The notes under the pieces: generated by a model | The model's database searches: none | Told to the model about the DNA's origin: nothing | What the model saw: the letters and a program-made list of their open reading frames with translations, nothing else | Shown here: positions 39,091-56,640 of the stretch, piece after piece | How the letters are laid out: every line of letters begins with the position of its first letter | Position numbering within the stretch: the first letter of the stretch is position 1 | Translations under genes and position numbers: made by a program | Source of the DNA: Scylla paramamosain | Lineage: Eukaryota > Arthropoda > Malacostraca > Decapoda > Portunidae | Assembly (NCBI RefSeq): GCF_035594125.1 | Contig: NC_087155.1 | Coordinates: 9,427,692-9,491,691 of the forward strand | Length of the DNA stretch: 64,000 nt | Direction of reading: 5' to 3'

Positions 39091-39935
39091 GCGTTGTGCT
39101 GTAATGTTGTTGTCATTGCCATAACTAACGTTGATACTTCGCTGCCAATGAGATGTCTTTATAACCCTTAACATCTCCCCTACAACCATCACCACCACAC
39201 CCCCATCACCACCACACACAACACTCCTCATCGATCCCAAGGGCAGCACAGTCAGGCTGACATCCCTGGAAGGATTCGAAGCGCCAGTGATAAAGAGCTA
39301 CACGTTCCTTTTTTTATTCTCTCCCTGACGTGGCGGCTGGTGGTACTCACTCTCTACTGACGGAGGCTTCGTGGTGAAAGACTCTCTGTAACGAATAGTC
39401 TGCGGCTGTGTCTCTGTGTTCAAAGCCACAGAAGCCCGGGAGTCCCTCATTGTGCTTGCGTGTAATGAGCATAATTGGAATTCCCGGAATATAGTTTACA
39501 TGCAATAACGGAGTATTTGCATAACTGAACAATGTAGTTAATCCCCGTAAACTGATTGAAACAGATTTACGAAAGCCGGCCAGAATCACGTACTAAATTG
39601 ATGGCTTGCGTCACGACCACACAACCAATGGATCATCTGCGCCGCTGTTACCGCGTCTTCTTACGTCTGGCCTCCTCTTTGTTGCAAGGGCGAATGTTTA
39701 TCGTTAAATGCATTGTGTTGTACTACTGAGAAGTGAGTGATATTGGAGTGATCTAGCGTACGTATGTATATCTTTGTTTTCTTTCATTGTCATCCTGTAT
39801 TGTATTACTGACTGATAAGACTCCTGCCCTCCCGGAATGAAGCACATCTTCGTTTTCCCGGTGGGGAGTTTCATCAGACGTCGACAGGAGATTGTATCAC
39901 TGGCACAATAAATGATGTAAAGAGATCCAATATGA
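39091..39935. other. unique intergenic DNA
   Basis: Repeat-poor. An 80-codon minus-strand frame (39347-39589) begins at GTG and has no recognised domain. Confidence 0.5.
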
Positions 39936-40691
<756 letters not shown>

Positions 40692-40944
40692 AATTCCCAG
40701 GTAACAAAGACACCAGAATATCGTGTAGGAAATTTAATACTTATGCATGAAAGAAATGTTTAAGAGGATGTGTGCCGGGAAAAAAATAAAACAGGCGTCA
40801 AGGCAGAAATGTGAAGGGAACTCAAGTGTGCATTATACGAGACCTACCGCAGTAATTAAATATCGAAAGTGAAAGAAAAATGTAATAATCACTTTAAAAG
40901 ATTCAAAGGACAAGGAATATACAAAAAAGATTAAAGATGAATAT

Positions 40945-41276
40945 TCAGGGAAGGGATGGAAAGGGATGGGAAGGGAAAGGAAGGGGAACGAAGGGAGGAA
41001 AGTGAAATGAAGAGACGAGAAGGGAAGGGAGAGAAGGGACGGGAAGAGAAAGGAAAGGAAGAAAAAGGGAAAGAAAGAAAGGAAAGACAGGAGAAGGGAA
41101 GAGAAAAGAAAGAATGAGAAGGGAAAAGAAGGAAAGAGAAGAAGAAAAAAAGAGGGAAGAGAAGGGAAGGGAACGCAAGAGAAGGGAAGAGAAAGGGAAG
41201 GAAGGAAAAGGAAAAGAAAAGCAAGGAAAGGATGAAAAGAGAAGGGAAAGGAAGGGAAGGGAAGGGAAGAGGAGGG
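40945..41276 (+). repeat. 330-bp polypurine block with AAGGG-type units
   Basis: Nearly pure A/G on the plus strand, dominated by GGGAAGGGA and GGAAAG units. The cleanest AAGGG repeats are at 41242-41268. Confidence 0.9.
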
Positions 41277-41369
41277 CTACCTGAAGAAAAACGTTGTTAT
41301 AATTTGAAAGGTAACAAAAAACAAGGTGTAGTGTAAACAAACGTAAGATGACGATTTATTGAGTGAGCG

Positions 41370-41435
41370 ACAGCAAGGCAAGGCAGGGCAGGGCAGGGCA
41401 GGCAAGGAAGCAAGAGGAGGGAGGGAGGGAGGAAG
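41370..41435 (+). repeat. (GGGCA)n short tract and GGGA cluster
   Basis: About five GGCAA/GGGCA units at 41376-41407, then GGGAGGGA. Confidence 0.85.
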
Positions 41436-41681
41436 GATAGATGAAGGTGGAGGAGACATCTGTCGACTCAAAGACCAATTACAACTTTGAAAACTCTCCC
41501 TCCTCGGTGAAGCGGCCGAGAGGTAATGAGAAGGGGTTCCTCTCACTCTCTCTCTCCCTCCCTCTCCCCGTTCCCTCCTCTCTGTCTTCCTCCATCCACC
41601 ATCCCTCTCCTCCTCCTCCCACTCCTTCCAGTTAAATCCTCCCTCGTCTTCTTCAACCCCTCCACCCCCTTTACTGCCTTA

Positions 41682-41685
<4 letters not shown>

Positions 41686-41749
<64 letters not shown>
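41686..41749 (+). repeat. (CT)32 microsatellite
   Basis: Uninterrupted CT facing the AG tract 48 bp to the right. Confidence 0.99.
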
Positions 41750-41751
<2 letters not shown>

Positions 41752-41795
41752 GTCAAAGGAATGTCTATGGATACGATCAAAGAAACGAACAAGTT

Positions 41796-41966
<171 letters not shown>

Positions 41967-41978
41967 CACAATGAGACA

Positions 41979-42009
41979 CAAACACACACATACACACACA
42001 CACACACAC
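41979..42009 (+). repeat. (AC)n short tract
   Basis: AC units with one A and one T interruption. Confidence 0.95.
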
Positions 42010-42166
42010 GATGCTCTACAGGTGACGCACTCTCATCTTTGTTAACCTTTGCCAATGTCCGGTTCCAACAAAGAAATACCTGACGAGGAGCCATTCTTTG
42101 TGCTCGTTATTTGTATTAAAGAGGGGAGCTTGCGTCCGTCCTCCGCACTGCTGCTGGTCAATAAAT

Positions 42167-42440
42167 ACTCAGTGAGCGTATGGATGTGATTCCTGTCTCG
42201 GGGGGGGAGGATGTGATTTACCGAGAAATAATGTGATGCTTTTATATCTTAAAGCCGCATTGAAACACTTCGATATTATTAACTTAAGTCGAGGTGTCTT
42301 TTTCTGTAAGTCTACTCAATCAACGTAAGGATGTGTTTCTTGTCCGGGAGATGAAACTTACCGAGAAATAATGTGACACTTTAATCTTAATGTCGTATTG
42401 TAACACATCGACACTATTGACTCAACTAACCGACTTTCTG
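42167..42440 (+). repeat. diverged ~140-bp tandem duplication
   Basis: Copy 1 (about 42167-42305) and copy 2 (about 42314-42440) share ordered blocks: ACTCAGTGAGCG / ACTCAATCAACG, GGATGTG, an identical CCGAGAAATAATGTGA (42221 and 42361, 140 bp apart), ATCTTAA and CATTGAAACACTTCGA / TATTGTAACACATCGA. This is an old local duplication of non-coding sequence. Confidence 0.85.
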
Positions 42441-43119
42441 CATTAGTCTGCGGGAAATACAATTAATGTTTCACTGTGTAAATAAAAGAATGTTCTCACT
42501 CGCTCACGAGCTGACTCGCTTCTTCCCAACTTTCGGTGAGGTGTAGAAGTTCTCCTAATGCTGTCTTGATAAAGTTCTCATAAATACTAACAGTAATGTA
42601 CAGAACACAACAGTCGCACTCCTGTCACCGCTGCGTTGTATGTCTCTGATGCAACTCCGCCAACGAGTGCCACGTTCATTTGCGGTCTCGTGTGAGCTGC
42701 AGATGATTGGATGCTTGTCTCAGGTGCAGCGGCAGGAGTGGGGCTTAAATGCAGGGATTCGCTTCAATACATTTCTGATGCATCGCTGCGCACGGGAAAA
42801 GTTGAAGTTCTGATGCTACAGCTACAAATGAAGCAAACATTTAATGATATCAGAGCGTGCAAATCTTACAACAAGGAACGTTTGTTATCAACTGCTCCCC
42901 TTTCATGAACATGTTATTTATCTACTTTCAGTGATGCTTATCAGGTAGATATCACATTTTCTCATTAAGAGGATCATAACATTTGATGTCTCTGGACGTC
43001 AAGAAGCACGCACAAAATGATTGGCTTTTGATGCCGCGCCGGTTGTAGTTCGATACAATCTGTCTGTTTGGCTGTCCGTTTGTCAGTTTGAGTCTGTTAC
43101 TTACACACACTTACACCTT
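42441..43119. other. unique intergenic DNA
   Basis: A 65-codon ATG-initiated plus frame (42711-42908) has normal composition but no recognised homology. Confidence 0.45.
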
Positions 43120-44583
<1,464 letters not shown>

Positions 44584-44700
44584 GGAGGAGGAGGAGGAGG
44601 AGGAGGAGGAGGAGGAGGAGGAGGAGGAGGAGGAGGAGGAGGAGGAGGAGGAGGAGGAGGAGGAGGAGGAGGAAGACGACGAGGAGGAGGAGGAGGAGAC
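44584..44700 (+). repeat. (GGA)n trinucleotide tract
   Basis: About 30 GGA units, then GACGAC and further GGA units. Confidence 0.98.
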
Positions 44701-44739
44701 TGCAAGGAAAGAGCTACTTCACCAGTCCTACCATCGCAA

Positions 44740-45067
44740 CGTGTCTCCTCCTCCTCTTCCTCCTCCTCCCCTCCACAGCTGCCAGTCTTCCCACACGTCA
44801 GTTTGTTTAAAGCTCTTTTGCCTCGCCTCCAGAACCCTGATGATGGGGTGACAGGGAGGGGCCGCACTCCTACCCATCCCTCCTCTTCCTCTTTCTCCTC
44901 TTCTTCCTCCTCCTCGGCAAAGTTTCTCCTCTCTCCCTACTGTTCTAAAGTTCTCCTCCTTCTAATCCTCCTGATGTGTACTCTAGCTCTTGTAGGATTG
45001 GTGTTCCTTCTTTTCCTTCAAGTTCTCTTAGTCTCCTCCTCCTCCTCCTCCTCCTCCTCCTCCTCCT
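44740..45067 (+). other. pyrimidine-rich DNA with (CTC)n
   Basis: Degenerate CTCCTC/CTTCCTC throughout, with a clean CTC run at 45034-45067. It is roughly inverse in composition to the GGA tract at 44584. Confidence 0.75.
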
Positions 45068-45109
45068 TTCCTGTCGTCACCGCACATCTCCCTTCATCTA
45101 TAATCACTC

Positions 45110-45570
45110 CTGACGCCCCAAAAGCCTCCTTCAACCCTACACGAAGCCTCCCATAACTTCACCAACTCTCCTGGAATATGCGAAGCCTCTACTCAACATA
45201 AATGGAGTTTGCGTTACGTAGCTACATAATAAGGCGGCCTCTCTCTGCTCCATGAGAATACGTATGTCAAGTCTTTCTGTAACTCCTCGAAGCTTTCCTC
45301 AACTTTCCTTAGGCTTCTCCAACTTTCCAGAGCTTCTTCCAGGACTTGTGTGGCAAAATGTGTCCTCCGTGACTCTCTGAAGCCTTCTACAGTACTGGAA
45401 ATCGCTGGAGTGTCGGTAGTTTTCATAAATTTCGTTGAAGCTGCCAAGGTATCTCCTGCAGTTTTCTTCCTCGTGTGTTTTTGGTGAAAAATTCCTCCCG
45501 AGTACTTTGAGGCTTTTGTCAACGTGTCCCTCCCTGCTGGGTGGTGTTCCTGAAGCCTTTATGAAGTCTC
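45110..45570 (-). repeat. degenerate GAAGC-containing array, ~20-bp unit in part
   Basis: CGAAGCCTCC-like blocks followed by TCAAC recur on the plus strand near 45122, 45143, 45183, 45290, 45312, 45331, 45380, 45438, 45510 and 45553. Around 45289-45345 the spacing is about 20 bp. The minus-strand frame (45214-45522) is 102 codons, Glu/Leu-rich and coiled-coil-like (for example FATQVLEEALESWRSLRKVE), but the repeat explains this and it starts at TTG. Confidence 0.45.
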
Positions 45571-45639
45571 CTATCCTTTGATCTCACATGGAAATATATA
45601 CTTGAGTCTCACAGTCCAGAGCATTGAATAAAATCTGCT

Positions 45640-45835
45640 GCTTCTCCTACGCTTGTTTCTCTTCACGTTTTGCTTTCTACTTTCTTCCTCTTCTCCTTCT
45701 TCTTCTTCTTCTTCTTTTTCTTTATCTGTTTCATCCTCTCTTTTATCACCTCTTTCTTCTGTTCTCATATTTTTCTCCTTGATATTATTCCTTTGCCTTC
45801 TTGCTTGTTCATCCTCCTCTTCCTCTCCCTTCTCT
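45640..45835 (+). other. T/C-rich DNA
   Basis: CTTCTT-rich sequence, no gene. Confidence 0.6.
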
Positions 45836-45889
45836 TCCTCCTCCTCCTCCTCCTCCTCCTCCTCCTCCTCCTCCTCCTCCTCCTCCTCT
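45836..45889 (+). repeat. (CTC)18 trinucleotide tract
   Basis: Uninterrupted CTC units. Confidence 0.98.
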
Positions 45890-45997
45890 TCCTCACGCTC
45901 TTGTTCTTGGTCCTGTTTTTCTTCGTTTTCTTCTTTTTTTGCTCTTCGGAAAGATCTTGTTTTGTTGTTATTCCTCCTCTTCTGTCTCTTCTACTAC

Positions 45998-46090
45998 CAC
46001 CACCACCACCACCACAACAACCTCCTCCTCCTCCTCCTCCTCCTCCTCCTCCTCCTCCTCCTCCTCCTCCTCCTCCTCCTCCTCCTCCTC
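45998..46090 (+). repeat. (CCA)n-(CAA)-(CTC)n tract
   Basis: Short CCA/CAA units, then about 23 CTC units at 46020-46090. Confidence 0.98.
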
Positions 46091-46200
46091 TTCCTCCCCC
46101 ACCCAGGAGGACACACTTACCTTTAATGTTTCAGAAAGGTGGCTCCTCCCTCCCTAATGCTTCCCCTCACTAATTCATCATGCAGCCCTTCCTTCCTTTC

Positions 46201-46203
<3 letters not shown>

Positions 46204-46282
<79 letters not shown>
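46204..46282 (+). repeat. (CT)39 microsatellite
   Basis: Uninterrupted CT. Confidence 0.99.
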
Positions 46283-46285
<3 letters not shown>

Positions 46286-46367
46286 CTTTGCACATTTTTA
46301 CCATTAACTCTGATCCCCGTTTATTTTTTCCGTTTTTTCCTCTCTTTTCTCCTGTTTTTTTTTTCTT

Positions 46368-46371
<4 letters not shown>

Positions 46372-46449
<78 letters not shown>
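46372..46449 (+). repeat. (CT)39 microsatellite
   Basis: Uninterrupted CT. Confidence 0.99.
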
Positions 46450-46451
<2 letters not shown>

Positions 46452-46570
46452 CCATATCACCTTCAAAACTGCATCTTCTCCTTCCCCTTCCTTCCATCTT
46501 CCCTTCTTCTCACACGTACCTTTCCCATTACTTCTTGCCCCCTCTTCCCTTCCTTCACCATCCCATCACC

Positions 46571-46690
<120 letters not shown>

Positions 46691-46854
46691 TGGCTGCTCT
46701 TTACTATGTTTCTTCTCCTTCCATCCTTTCCCGTCTCTTCTATTATTCCATCCCACCATCCTTCCCATCTCTGTCTTCCCATCTCATTCATTCTTCTCAT
46801 CTTTCTCTCCTCTACATACATTAATTCCGTTATTTTATACTCCCTTCCTTTCCC

Positions 46855-47135
46855 TTCCTTTCCATCACTGCTGTCCACCTCTTCGTTTTCAATCCCTCCC
46901 TATTATTCCCACCCTTAAACACACCCTTTCCATTACTATCCCATTCCCTCTTCCCTTCCCTTCCTTCCCTACCCTTCACCTGTTTCTCCCTTCTCTTCCC
47001 TTCGAATTCTCCCATCACTGCAGTGTCCACTCTTCTCTTCATTCCCTCCCTTAAACACACCCATTCCATTACTTCATCTCTTCTCCCTACCCACCATTGC
47101 TGTCTGTCTCTCCCTTCCCTTCCTTCCCAGCCCTC
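46855..47135 (+). repeat. diverged ~140-bp tandem duplication in polypyrimidine DNA
   Basis: CCATCACTGCTGTCCAC (46863) and CCATCACTGCAGTGTCCAC (47012), CCCTTAAACACACCCTTTCC (46912) and its near-copy at 47049, and a third CCACCATTGCTGTCTG (47091) occur in order. Offsets of about 149 and 137 indicate two main copies with small indels and a partial third copy. Confidence 0.75.
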
Positions 47136-47165
47136 CCCACCCTTCCCTCTCTCCTTCCGTGAAAT

Positions 47166-47995
47166 ATCATGTTACCTTCAAATCCATTTACTCCCTCGAA
47201 GGCTGTGTGTGTGTCCCTTTCTTTCTACCGCTCCCTCTATCCACTATTTAAGGGTCGCATTATGGTGGGTCTTGCCTCATCAATCTACTCTTGTCTCTCC
47301 ATTATGGATTATGTATATATGAAAAGGGAGGAGGGACACCAGTTAGGGGGATGAGAGAGAGGAGGAAGGAGAGAGGGAGGGATGGACGGAGGGAGGGATG
47401 TGATAAGAGATAAAATAAAGGAAGGAGAAAGGGTGAAAATAGCAGATGTTAGTGCTCATAAAATATTTCCTTTCATAAATACTGGCTGTTGTGATGACGA
47501 GAGCGGAGGGAGGGAAAAAACAGATCAAGATGTTAAGAAGTAGAGGGTTGGTAAGGGATTAAAAAAGAAAAAAAAGAAAAAAAGAAAAAGTATGTTTATG
47601 AAGAAGGAAGGACAGAAAGAAAACATGTAAAAAAAATAAATAAAAAGATACAATGAATGAGAAAAGACGAAAAGACCTTAAAAAATTAACCAATTAGCAG
47701 GCAGTGAAATAATAAAAGAAAATGGGAATAAGGATGCGGAGGAAAGGAAGAAAAAAATAATAAAAAAAAATGGAAAAAACAAAACAATAGAAATAGGAAG
47801 TGGTGAAAAAAGTTGAAGAAAAAAATCGGAAGCAATGTAAGAATAAAAAAAGAAAGTGTGAAGGGAAGGAACGACAGAAAGAACGAAAGGAGGAAAAAAG
47901 GGAAAAAGAAGAGAGGACACCATAATAAGACAGAGCGTTCCATAAGAGACAAGGAGGACAAAAAGGGAAAATATACGTAAAGTAAAAACATAATG
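47166..47995. other. unique then A-rich purine DNA
   Basis: After about 47340 the plus strand is A/G-rich, with AAAAG and AAAAAT runs at 47560-47830. Minus-strand Phe/Ser-rich frames are artefacts. Confidence 0.6.
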
Positions 47996-48024
47996 GAGGA
48001 GGAGGAGGAGGAGGAGGAGGAGGA
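47996..48024 (+). repeat. (GGA)9 tract
   Basis: Nine GGA units followed by an 11-base A run. Confidence 0.97.
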
Positions 48025-48052
48025 AAAAAAAAAAGAAAATGACAATAATGAT

Positions 48053-48799
<747 letters not shown>

Positions 48800-48878
<79 letters not shown>
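48800..48878 (+). repeat. (CT)39 microsatellite
   Basis: Uninterrupted CT, 25 bp before a facing AG tract. Confidence 0.99.
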
Positions 48879-48880
<2 letters not shown>

Positions 48881-48899
48881 ACGTGTGTATGCGTGTGCT

Positions 48900-49018
<119 letters not shown>

Positions 49019-49169
49019 AGGAAGGGAAAAAAAATTCTCTCTCTGTTTCTCCCTTTTCCCCTTTTCCCCTTTGCTATCTATTCTCCTTTATCTGGTAATC
49101 GTTATCTCTCTCTTCTCCCTTTCTCCCGCGCCTGTGGTGTGGCCCCTGGGGATGGGGAGAGAGCGAGGG

Positions 49170-50825
<1,656 letters not shown>

Positions 50826-50826
50826 C

Positions 50827-50872
50827 CCGCCGCCGCCACCGCCTCCGCCGCCGCCGCCGCCGCTGCTGCTCT
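50827..50872 (+). repeat. (CCG)n/(CTG)n trinucleotide tract
   Basis: About 12 CGC units with two variants (CCA, CCT) and a short CTG end. It is the only CCG repeat in the window. Confidence 0.97.
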
Positions 50873-50981
50873 CCGCGGCACACGAGTTTCAAGAAATATG
50901 GAGCCGTAAAACAAACTCCCTTTTCTTGCATTCCTCGTTCTGCTCTCTTCCATTTCTTTCCTAGTTATACGTTTTCTAGTC

Positions 50982-51001
50982 TTTTTTTTTTTTTTTTTTT
51001 T
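50982..51001 (+). repeat. poly(T) run
   Basis: Twenty T. Confidence 0.96.
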
Positions 51002-51091
51002 ACGAACTTTCTTTCATTTGCTTCATCTATGTAAGTTTCCATTTCATCATTATTTGTTTTTTTTTAGATTATGTTTTCATGTCCCCTTGTT

Positions 51092-51161
<70 letters not shown>

Positions 51162-51205
51162 TTTACTAATACTACAACAACAACTACTGCTACTACTACT
51201 GTTAC
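51092..51205 (+). repeat. trinucleotide mosaic (ATT, CAA, CTA)
   Basis: ATT units (51092-51161), then ACAACAACA and CTA/CTG units to about 51205. Confidence 0.96.
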
Positions 51206-51219
51206 TATTATTTACTCAC

Positions 51220-51220
<1 letters not shown>

Positions 51221-51275
<55 letters not shown>
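51221..51275 (+). repeat. (CT)27 microsatellite
   Basis: First of six CT tracts within 1.2 kb. Confidence 0.99.
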
Positions 51276-51278
<3 letters not shown>

Positions 51279-51387
51279 ATCTTTACTCTTCTTGTTTCGC
51301 ATTTTGATTTCTTCATTTAATTTTTCTTTATCCAACTTTCACTGACGTCCCTTTCGTCCATTTTTTGTTCCACACTAACTTTGATGC

Positions 51388-51390
<3 letters not shown>

Positions 51391-51479
<89 letters not shown>
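51391..51479 (+). repeat. (CT)44 microsatellite
   Basis: Second CT tract of the cluster. Confidence 0.99.
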
Positions 51480-51480
<1 letters not shown>

Positions 51481-51653
51481 CATCTATTTTTGTTTCAGCC
51501 CTTCTTCTTCAATCATTTCTCCCTTTTACTTCTTCACTAGTCAAGATTTCTTTCCTCGGTTTTTACTTTTCAATGTTCTGTTTTTTGCGATGTCAGTTTT
51601 TCGCCGCCTTGTTTTGTTTTGCAGTTTCGACGTTTCCTTTCTTTAATCTTTTC

Positions 51654-51655
<2 letters not shown>

Positions 51656-51737
<82 letters not shown>
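51656..51737 (+). repeat. (CT)41 microsatellite
   Basis: Third CT tract of the cluster. Confidence 0.99.
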
Positions 51738-51743
<6 letters not shown>

Positions 51744-51851
51744 CTTTCTTCACTGTGTCTGCTCCAGTTTTCTATATCCATTTCATTTTCTTTATTTCAA
51801 CTTTATACCTTTGCTTCGATTTCATTCGTATTTTTCTTATTCAAACTCCCA

Positions 51852-51852
<1 letters not shown>

Positions 51853-51918
<66 letters not shown>
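51853..51918 (+). repeat. (CT)33 microsatellite
   Basis: Fourth CT tract of the cluster. Confidence 0.99.
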
Positions 51919-51920
<2 letters not shown>

Positions 51921-52047
51921 GCTCCTTTCATTGTTTCATTTTCTTTTCCTTCGTATTTCCATTTTTCTTTTCCCTTCGGCCAAACTTTCTCCACATCACT
52001 ATTTCTTTTTATCTTCTATCTTCATTTCTCCATCCACTCTCTCTTTT

Positions 52048-52050
<3 letters not shown>

Positions 52051-52138
<88 letters not shown>
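52051..52138 (+). repeat. (CT)44 microsatellite
   Basis: Fifth CT tract of the cluster. Confidence 0.99.
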
Positions 52139-52142
<4 letters not shown>

Positions 52143-52293
52143 TCTTTTCTTTGTTCTCTCCACTACTCCTTCCCTGGTTTCGTGTTTCATCTATATTTTT
52201 CTCTCTCTTTCTTTCTCCCTTCTCTTCCTCCTCCTTTACTTTGTCTGTGCTTCCGTTTCATTCTTTCTCCTTATTTTTTTCCTTCCAACTTTC

Positions 52294-52295
<2 letters not shown>

Positions 52296-52387
<92 letters not shown>
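52296..52387 (+). repeat. (CT)46 microsatellite
   Basis: Sixth CT tract; the spacers between the six are T/C-rich and keep a 348-codon frame open, which is an artefact. Confidence 0.99.
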
Positions 52388-52390
<3 letters not shown>

Positions 52391-52506
52391 GTGCAATACT
52401 TTACACGCTATTTTCATCGCTGATTGAAATTGGCAAGTGAAATATTTAATTGGAGAGGAATTACCTGCCTGAACCAATTAATGTGCCTGGGTAATAGCAG
52501 GTAAAG

Positions 52507-54164
<1,658 letters not shown>

Positions 54165-54256
<92 letters not shown>

Positions 54257-54259
54257 CGC
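54165..54259 (+). repeat. (TG)42-(CG)6 tract, Z-DNA-prone
   Basis: TG units pass directly into CG at 54248-54259, the same design as at 37940. Confidence 0.99.
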
Positions 54260-54455
54260 ATCATGGTCTGTCTGTTTGTTTATCTGTCTGTCTGCCTATA
54301 TGTATCCATTAGTCTTTTTACTCTCCTGTCTTCGTCTGGCTGTCTACCCGCCCATCTCTGCCAGTATCTCTTCGTCTTAGACATCGAAATACAACGTTAT
54401 ATTGCATAAAAAAATCTTCACTTTAAAATAATCGAAGTAGTATTAAATTTTTAGA

Positions 54456-55125
<670 letters not shown>

Positions 55126-55159
55126 ATGCTATACCTTGATACTGTTACCAATTACTGCG
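55126..55159 (+). CDS. weak candidate first exon with splice donor (partial)
   Basis: ATG at 55126 in a GC-rich patch opens a frame MLYLDTVTNYC plus one base, ending at GCG|GTAAGC (GT at 55160). The upstream frame is open too. Start context is ordinary (G at -3, C at +4). No family is recognised. Confidence 0.12.
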
Positions 55160-55272
55160 GTAAGCCTCCTCAAGCCTCCCTGCACGCTGCCTCTATCATT
55201 TCTCTTTCCTCCCTCCCGTCACCCGCTTCCACACTCCCTGATAGGTCTCCCTCCCGTTCCATATCTACCGTT

Positions 55273-55351
55273 CCACCTCCACCACCACCACCACCTCCTC
55301 CTCCTCCTCCTCCTTCTCCTCCTCCTCCTCCTCCTCCTCCTCCTCCTCCTT
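55273..55351 (+). repeat. (ACC)n-(CTC)n trinucleotide tract
   Basis: Short ACC run, then about 20 CTC units with one CTT. Confidence 0.98.
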
Positions 55352-55699
55352 CCATCCATGTTGCTCAGGCCTACTCACTCGTTCCACACCGATGCCTCCT
55401 CTCAGGTTTCTCGCTCTCGACGACGACTTTATTCGGTACTCTGTTTTCCGCATCGCCTGTAATTGTTACGATCTATGGGATGTTTTCAGTTTATCAAGGA
55501 AATGTTTCTTCTCTAGACCTTCATCATTTTTTTCATACCACAGTTTGTATTTCTTCTAGTAACTGGTGTTATGAGAAAAGTACGAAAAACCAGACATAAC
55601 AACTTAAGTCTGCGATGATGGCGGCTCGTGTAGTCTGTGTAGGACGAGATGCGTAGATAAAAGAACATATGACGCTGTTCTCGCGACGCAATGAGAAAA

Positions 55700-55700
<1 letters not shown>
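55352..55700. other. unique DNA
   Basis: No gene signal beyond frames extended from the CTC tract. Confidence 0.5.

Positions 55701-55752
<52 letters not shown>
55701..55752 (+). repeat. (AC)26 microsatellite
   Basis: Uninterrupted AC. Confidence 0.99.
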
Positions 55753-55754
<2 letters not shown>

Positions 55755-56119
55755 GTCCCTTTAGTCCCGCTGACACACTTGCAACGTGTCTATCGAACAG
55801 TGGGTGCCCTTCACCATATAACGGTACACATGCACGGTACACAGAACACACATCACATCCTCGTCAGATAAAGCAAAGTTCCTCTTATCTCTCATTATGC
55901 ATCTTCCTCTCACTCCCTTCCATCTCCCTCTACCTTCGTATAACTTTACCTCCCTTTTTTTATGTTCTTATCATGTAGCGCCGGTGAACAATTCTTCTGC
56001 AGTTCTGATTCCCGAAGATCAGTTGGTGGGTCCCTTATATTTGCGGCGGCTTGGGTGTTCGGCTACAGTAAGAATTTTTAGGTGACGCTTTTGTAGAGGC
56101 GAGTGCACAGCCTTCCCAT

Positions 56120-56250
56120 ACAACAGGTGAATATACGATTGACAGGAAGCATATGTGTACTCTTCGGCAAGTAGGAAAAGCGACCAACTTCAAACTCGAA
56201 ATCTGGTCACCAGTGTCATGCCCGAGCGCTGACCACTCCACCACCACTCC
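56120..56250 (-). mobile_element. tRNA-derived SINE-like head (minus strand)
   Basis: On the minus strand, TGGTGGAGTGGTCAGCGC (plus 56226-56243) resembles a pol III A box and D arm. After an anticodon-arm-like GCTCGGGCATGACACTGG comes ATTTCGAGTTTGA (plus 56187-56199), a diverged B box. The A-to-B spacing of about 35 bases fits tRNA-derived SINEs. Stem pairing is poor, so this is an old copy. The left limit on the plus strand is arbitrary, as I cannot identify the tail. Confidence 0.45.
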
Positions 56251-56532
56251 CCCTTCCTTTAATTCCTCAATTCCTCTCTTGCTCTTTGCCTCCCCACCTT
56301 CCTCCACGCCACATCCTCTTGATCCTTCGTCTCGCTGCTCTCATCTTCCAAAATTCCCTTCCTGTCCCTCCGCTCCCGCCTCCTGACGCAATACCTTCCC
56401 GCCTCTGCACCTCCTGCCATCTTGCCCCGCCTCCCCTCACGCCAGCAAGTGCACGTATACCTCTGTCTGATGAACGCTCAGGAACTTCAAATAAACTCAC
56501 ATAAAGGAACGAGCAGTAGTGAACGCCGGGGA

Positions 56533-56640
56533 ACGGAGGCGGGGCAGGGCGGGGCAGGGCGGAGCGTGGGCGGGGGACATGATGGTGGTAGGGGGTGGCG
56601 GAGCGTGGCGAGGCGGAGCAGGGGTCATCACTTTGTTATT
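56533..56640 (+). promoter_or_regulatory. GC-box cluster and G-runs
   Basis: GGCGGGGCAGGGCGGGGC-type sequence followed by GGGCGGGGGACAT and GGGGGTGGCGG within about 100 bp. It matches several Sp1-type GC boxes and has quadruplex potential. CpG-containing but short; no start site is identified. Confidence 0.35.

Noticed and set aside
51381..52427. A 348-codon plus-strand frame
   Set aside because: It joins six CT tracts through T/C-rich spacers; the product is only Ser, Leu, Phe and Pro.
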